Positions 60,436 through 64,000 of a DNA stretch of 64,000 bases are shown here, one piece after another. The stretch is from Micromonospora lutea (lineage in GTDB: Bacteria > Actinomycetota > Actinomycetes > Mycobacteriales > Micromonosporaceae), in assembly GCF_016863535.1 (NCBI RefSeq), contig NZ_BOPB01000001.1, positions 62,001 through 126,000 on the forward strand, given 5' to 3'. How positions within the stretch are numbered: the first letter of the stretch is position 1; the number at the start of each line of letters is the position of its first letter. The translations under genes and the position numbers were made by a program. Below the pieces are notes generated by a model. The model was not told where the DNA came from and searched no databases. It saw only the letters and a list, made by a program, of their open reading frames with translations.

Positions 60436-61415
60436 CGGCGGTCCAGGACCTGAGCGCGGTAGAAGGCCCAGGCGTCGGTGACCATGTCGTGCAGGGTGGA
60501 CTTGCGGGGCTCCCAGCCCAGCTCGGCGCGGGCCAGGGCGGCGGAGGCGACCAACTCGGCCGGATCACCCTCGCGGCGTGGCGCCACCTCGACCGGCACC
60601 GGCTGCCCGGTGACCTCGCGGACGACCTCGACCACCTGCCGGTTGGTGAAACCGTTGCCGTTGCCGAGGTTGTAGATGCGGTGCTGTCCGCCGGTGGCCG
60701 CGTCGAGGGCCAGCAGGTGCGCCCGAGCCAGGTCGGAGACGTGGATGTAGTCCCGGACACAGGTGCCGTCGACGGTGGGGTAGTCGTCGCCGAAGAGTTG
60801 CAGCTTGTCCCGCCGACCGGCGGCCACCTCCAGCGCGATCGGGATGAGGTGGGTTTCCGGGTCGTGTCGCTCGCCGAGGGCGATGTCACCGTCGAGGTGG
60901 GCACCGGCGACGTTGAAGTAGCGCAGTGAGACGGCGGCCAGACCGTGCCCGATCGACTCCGAGGTGAGCGCCATGTCGACGGCGAGCTTCGTCGCCCCGT
61001 ACGTGTTGGTGGGTGCCTTGACGGCGGTCTCCGGGATGGGCAGCTCGGTGGGGTTGCCGTAGACGGCGGCGGTGGAGGAGAAGATCAGTCGCGGTACGCC
61101 GGCGGCCCGAACCGCGTCGATCAGCGCCAGTGTGCCGACGGTGTTGTTGTGCCAGTACCGCTCGGGGGCGACCATCGACTCGCCGGCGGCGATCAGAGCG
61201 GCGAAATGCAGCACGCCGTCGAAGCCCGCCTGCGGGGTGAGCACCTCGGCCGCGTCCTGGATGCCGGCTTCGACGTGGGTGGCGTCGGGGGCCAGTGCGG
61301 CCCGGTGGCCGGTGCGCAGATCGTCCAGCACGACCACCTCGTGCCCGGCGTCCAGCAGCATCCGGGTCACCACGCTGCCGATGAACCCGGCCCCGCCGGT
61401 GACGAGCAGTTTCAC
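60432..61415 (-). CDS. galE: UDP-glucose 4-epimerase
   Basis: A 327-residue extended SDR that interconverts UDP-glucose and UDP-galactose with bound NAD. GGAGFIGS at 7-14, catalytic Ser in FSSTAAVYG, YGATK for Tyr-Lys, and the RYFNVAGA strand are conserved. ATG 61415 has GGGAGGAAG upstream, an excellent site. It leads the galE-galK operon and is divergent from the CBS-domain gene. Confidence 0.96.
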   Translation of the reverse strand: MKLLVTGGAGFIGSVVTRMLLDAGHEVVVLDDLRTGHRAALAPDATHVEAGIQDAAEVLTPQAGFDGVLHFAALIAAGESMVAPERYWHNNTVGTLALIDAVRAAGVPRLIFSSTAAVYGNPTELPIPETAVKAPTNTYGATKLAVDMALTSESIGHGLAAVSLRYFNVAGAHLDGDIALGERHDPETHLIPIALEVAAGRRDKLQLFGDDYPTVDGTCVRDYIHVSDLARAHLLALDAATGGQHRIYNLGNGNGFTNRQVVEVVREVTGQPVPVEVAPRREGDPAELVASAALARAELGWEPRKSTLHDMVTDAWAFYRAQVLDRR

Positions 61416-61480
61416 GTCGCTTCCTCCCGCCTGGCCGCAATCGCGGCCTCGTGATGGTCACCCTACGGTGCGTCGCTCGC

Positions 61481-61486
61481 TACCAT
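61481..61486 (+). promoter_or_regulatory. TANNNT -10 box of CBS/CorC gene
   Basis: TACCAT, 6 nt before ATG 61493, with no ribosome site. Confidence 0.45.
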
Positions 61487-61492
61487 CACTGC

Positions 61493-63549
<2,057 letters not shown>

Positions 63550-63585
63550 CGGCCCGGTCGAGGGCGGCGGTGCGGGTAGGGGTCG

Positions 63586-64000
63586 ATGGCCGAAGGGGTG
63601 GCGCGGAGCGTGGATCAGGGGCCCGGAGCGCCGGTGACCGGCGACAGTGTCCAGATCGGCATCGCGGTCGACATCCCGGAACCGTGGGGCAGTCTGCTGA
63701 CCCGACGCCGGTTGGAGGCCGGTGACCACAACACCGTGCCGGCCCACGTCACCCTGCTCGGGCCGACCGAGATTCCGGTGACGGCGTTGCCGGGGGTGGA
63801 ACGGCACCTCGCCCGGGTCGCCGCCGCGCACCTTCCGTTCACGCTGCACCTGCGGGGCACCGGCACCTTCCGGCCGGTGACCCAGGTGGTCTTCGTCGCG
63901 GTCGCCGCCGGCATCAGCGAATGTGAACTGCTCGCCGCTGCCATCAACGCCGCCCCTCAGCTACGTCGGGAGCTTCGGTTCCCTTACCATCCGCACGTGA
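63586..64000 (+). CDS. 2'-5' RNA ligase-family (2H phosphoesterase) protein, partial
   Basis: Only the first 138 residues lie in the window; the frame is open at the right edge. ATG 63586 is used, though GTG 63634 would start just before the fold (VQIGIAVDIPEPW). The first 2H motif is HVTLLGP (about 56-62). The second appears as HPHV at the very last codons, so most of the domain is present. The family cleaves or ligates 2',5'-phosphodiesters or cyclic phosphates in RNA; the target is unknown. It follows trpS by 36 bases. Confidence 0.85.
   Translation, partial: MAEGVARSVDQGPGAPVTGDSVQIGIAVDIPEPWGSLLTRRRLEAGDHNTVPAHVTLLGPTEIPVTALPGVERHLARVAAAHLPFTLHLRGTGTFRPVTQVVFVAVAAGISECELLAAAINAAPQLRRELRFPYHPHV

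Overview
This window is chromosomal DNA of a high-GC actinomycete, most likely of the Micromonospora/Salinispora group (Micromonosporaceae). Three things point there. First, codon use is strongly GC-biased, with many GTG starts. Second, gene order from about 17.8 to 25.3 kb and 34 to 56 kb matches the conserved actinobacterial block known in Mycobacterium tuberculosis as Rv0991c-Rv1018c: fmdB-type gene, 5-FTHF cyclo-ligase, galU, moeA/glp, rimJ, glpR, then pmt, rsmI, metG, tatD, rsmA, ispE, ABC-F, glmU, prs, rplY, pth. Third, there are palindromic intergenic repeats of the type I remember from Micromonospora genomes. I could run no search, so species-level identity is open.

Layout. 0-4 kb: an acyl-CoA dehydrogenase, a CoA-binding protein, and an SplB-like radical SAM gene of the Rv2578c family that carries a 340-residue intein inside its [4Fe-4S] motif and has a LexA (SOS) box in front. 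4-16.4 kb: small housekeeping and hypothetical genes (DUF393, an HTTM membrane protein with a coupled partner, thioredoxin, MaoC dehydratase, TrmH-type methyltransferase, DUF6758, a bacterial PH-domain protein with a 52-residue neighbour, a SigE-type ECF factor with a coupled membrane protein, PHP, MarC, a RecB-like nuclease, an MpaB-type oxygenase). 16.5-25.3 kb: a Ruc-like zinc-ribbon protein, a GGDEF sensor, and galU-glp-rimJ-glpR, the last linked to cell division. 25.6-33.8 kb: an accessory block that starts at tRNA-Ala(CGC) and contains a DUF1648 protein, an SDR, a membrane-anchored pentapeptide-repeat protein of unlike base composition, a secreted GH43-AbfB enzyme with two operator-like palindromes, a VWA-domain pair, a phosphopantetheinyl transferase and a small Cys protein. 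34-56 kb: the conserved core (protein mannosylation, translation, isoprenoid, cell-wall precursor and PRPP genes). Insertions here are an alpha/beta hydrolase, a 418-residue unknown, a Uma2 nuclease, two DUF4383 paralogues, a TetR regulator, a desaturase, and an HTH plus LAGLIDADG-like gene that ends 8 nt before tRNA-Gln(TTG). The rpfB gene expected between tatD and rsmA is absent and a palindromic repeat lies there. 56-64 kb: sulfate activation (cysQ, cysD, cysN), the Leloir pair galE-galK on the other strand, a CBS/CorC protein, trpS, and the start of a 2'-5' RNA ligase-like gene cut by the window end.

How genes work together. galU, galE and galK link galactose and glucose 1-phosphate to UDP-sugars. 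glmU makes UDP-GlcNAc. prs makes PRPP. cysD/cysN make APS and cysQ clears phosphorylated nucleotide by-products. glp, glpR and possibly rimJ form a conserved division locus. Many genes have a TANNNT box 6-8 nt before the start codon, which suggests leaderless transcripts. The observations most worth following are the SOS-controlled, intein-interrupted radical SAM gene and the HTH/LAGLIDADG-like gene with a 12-bp palindrome fitted exactly between its stop and tRNA-Gln.
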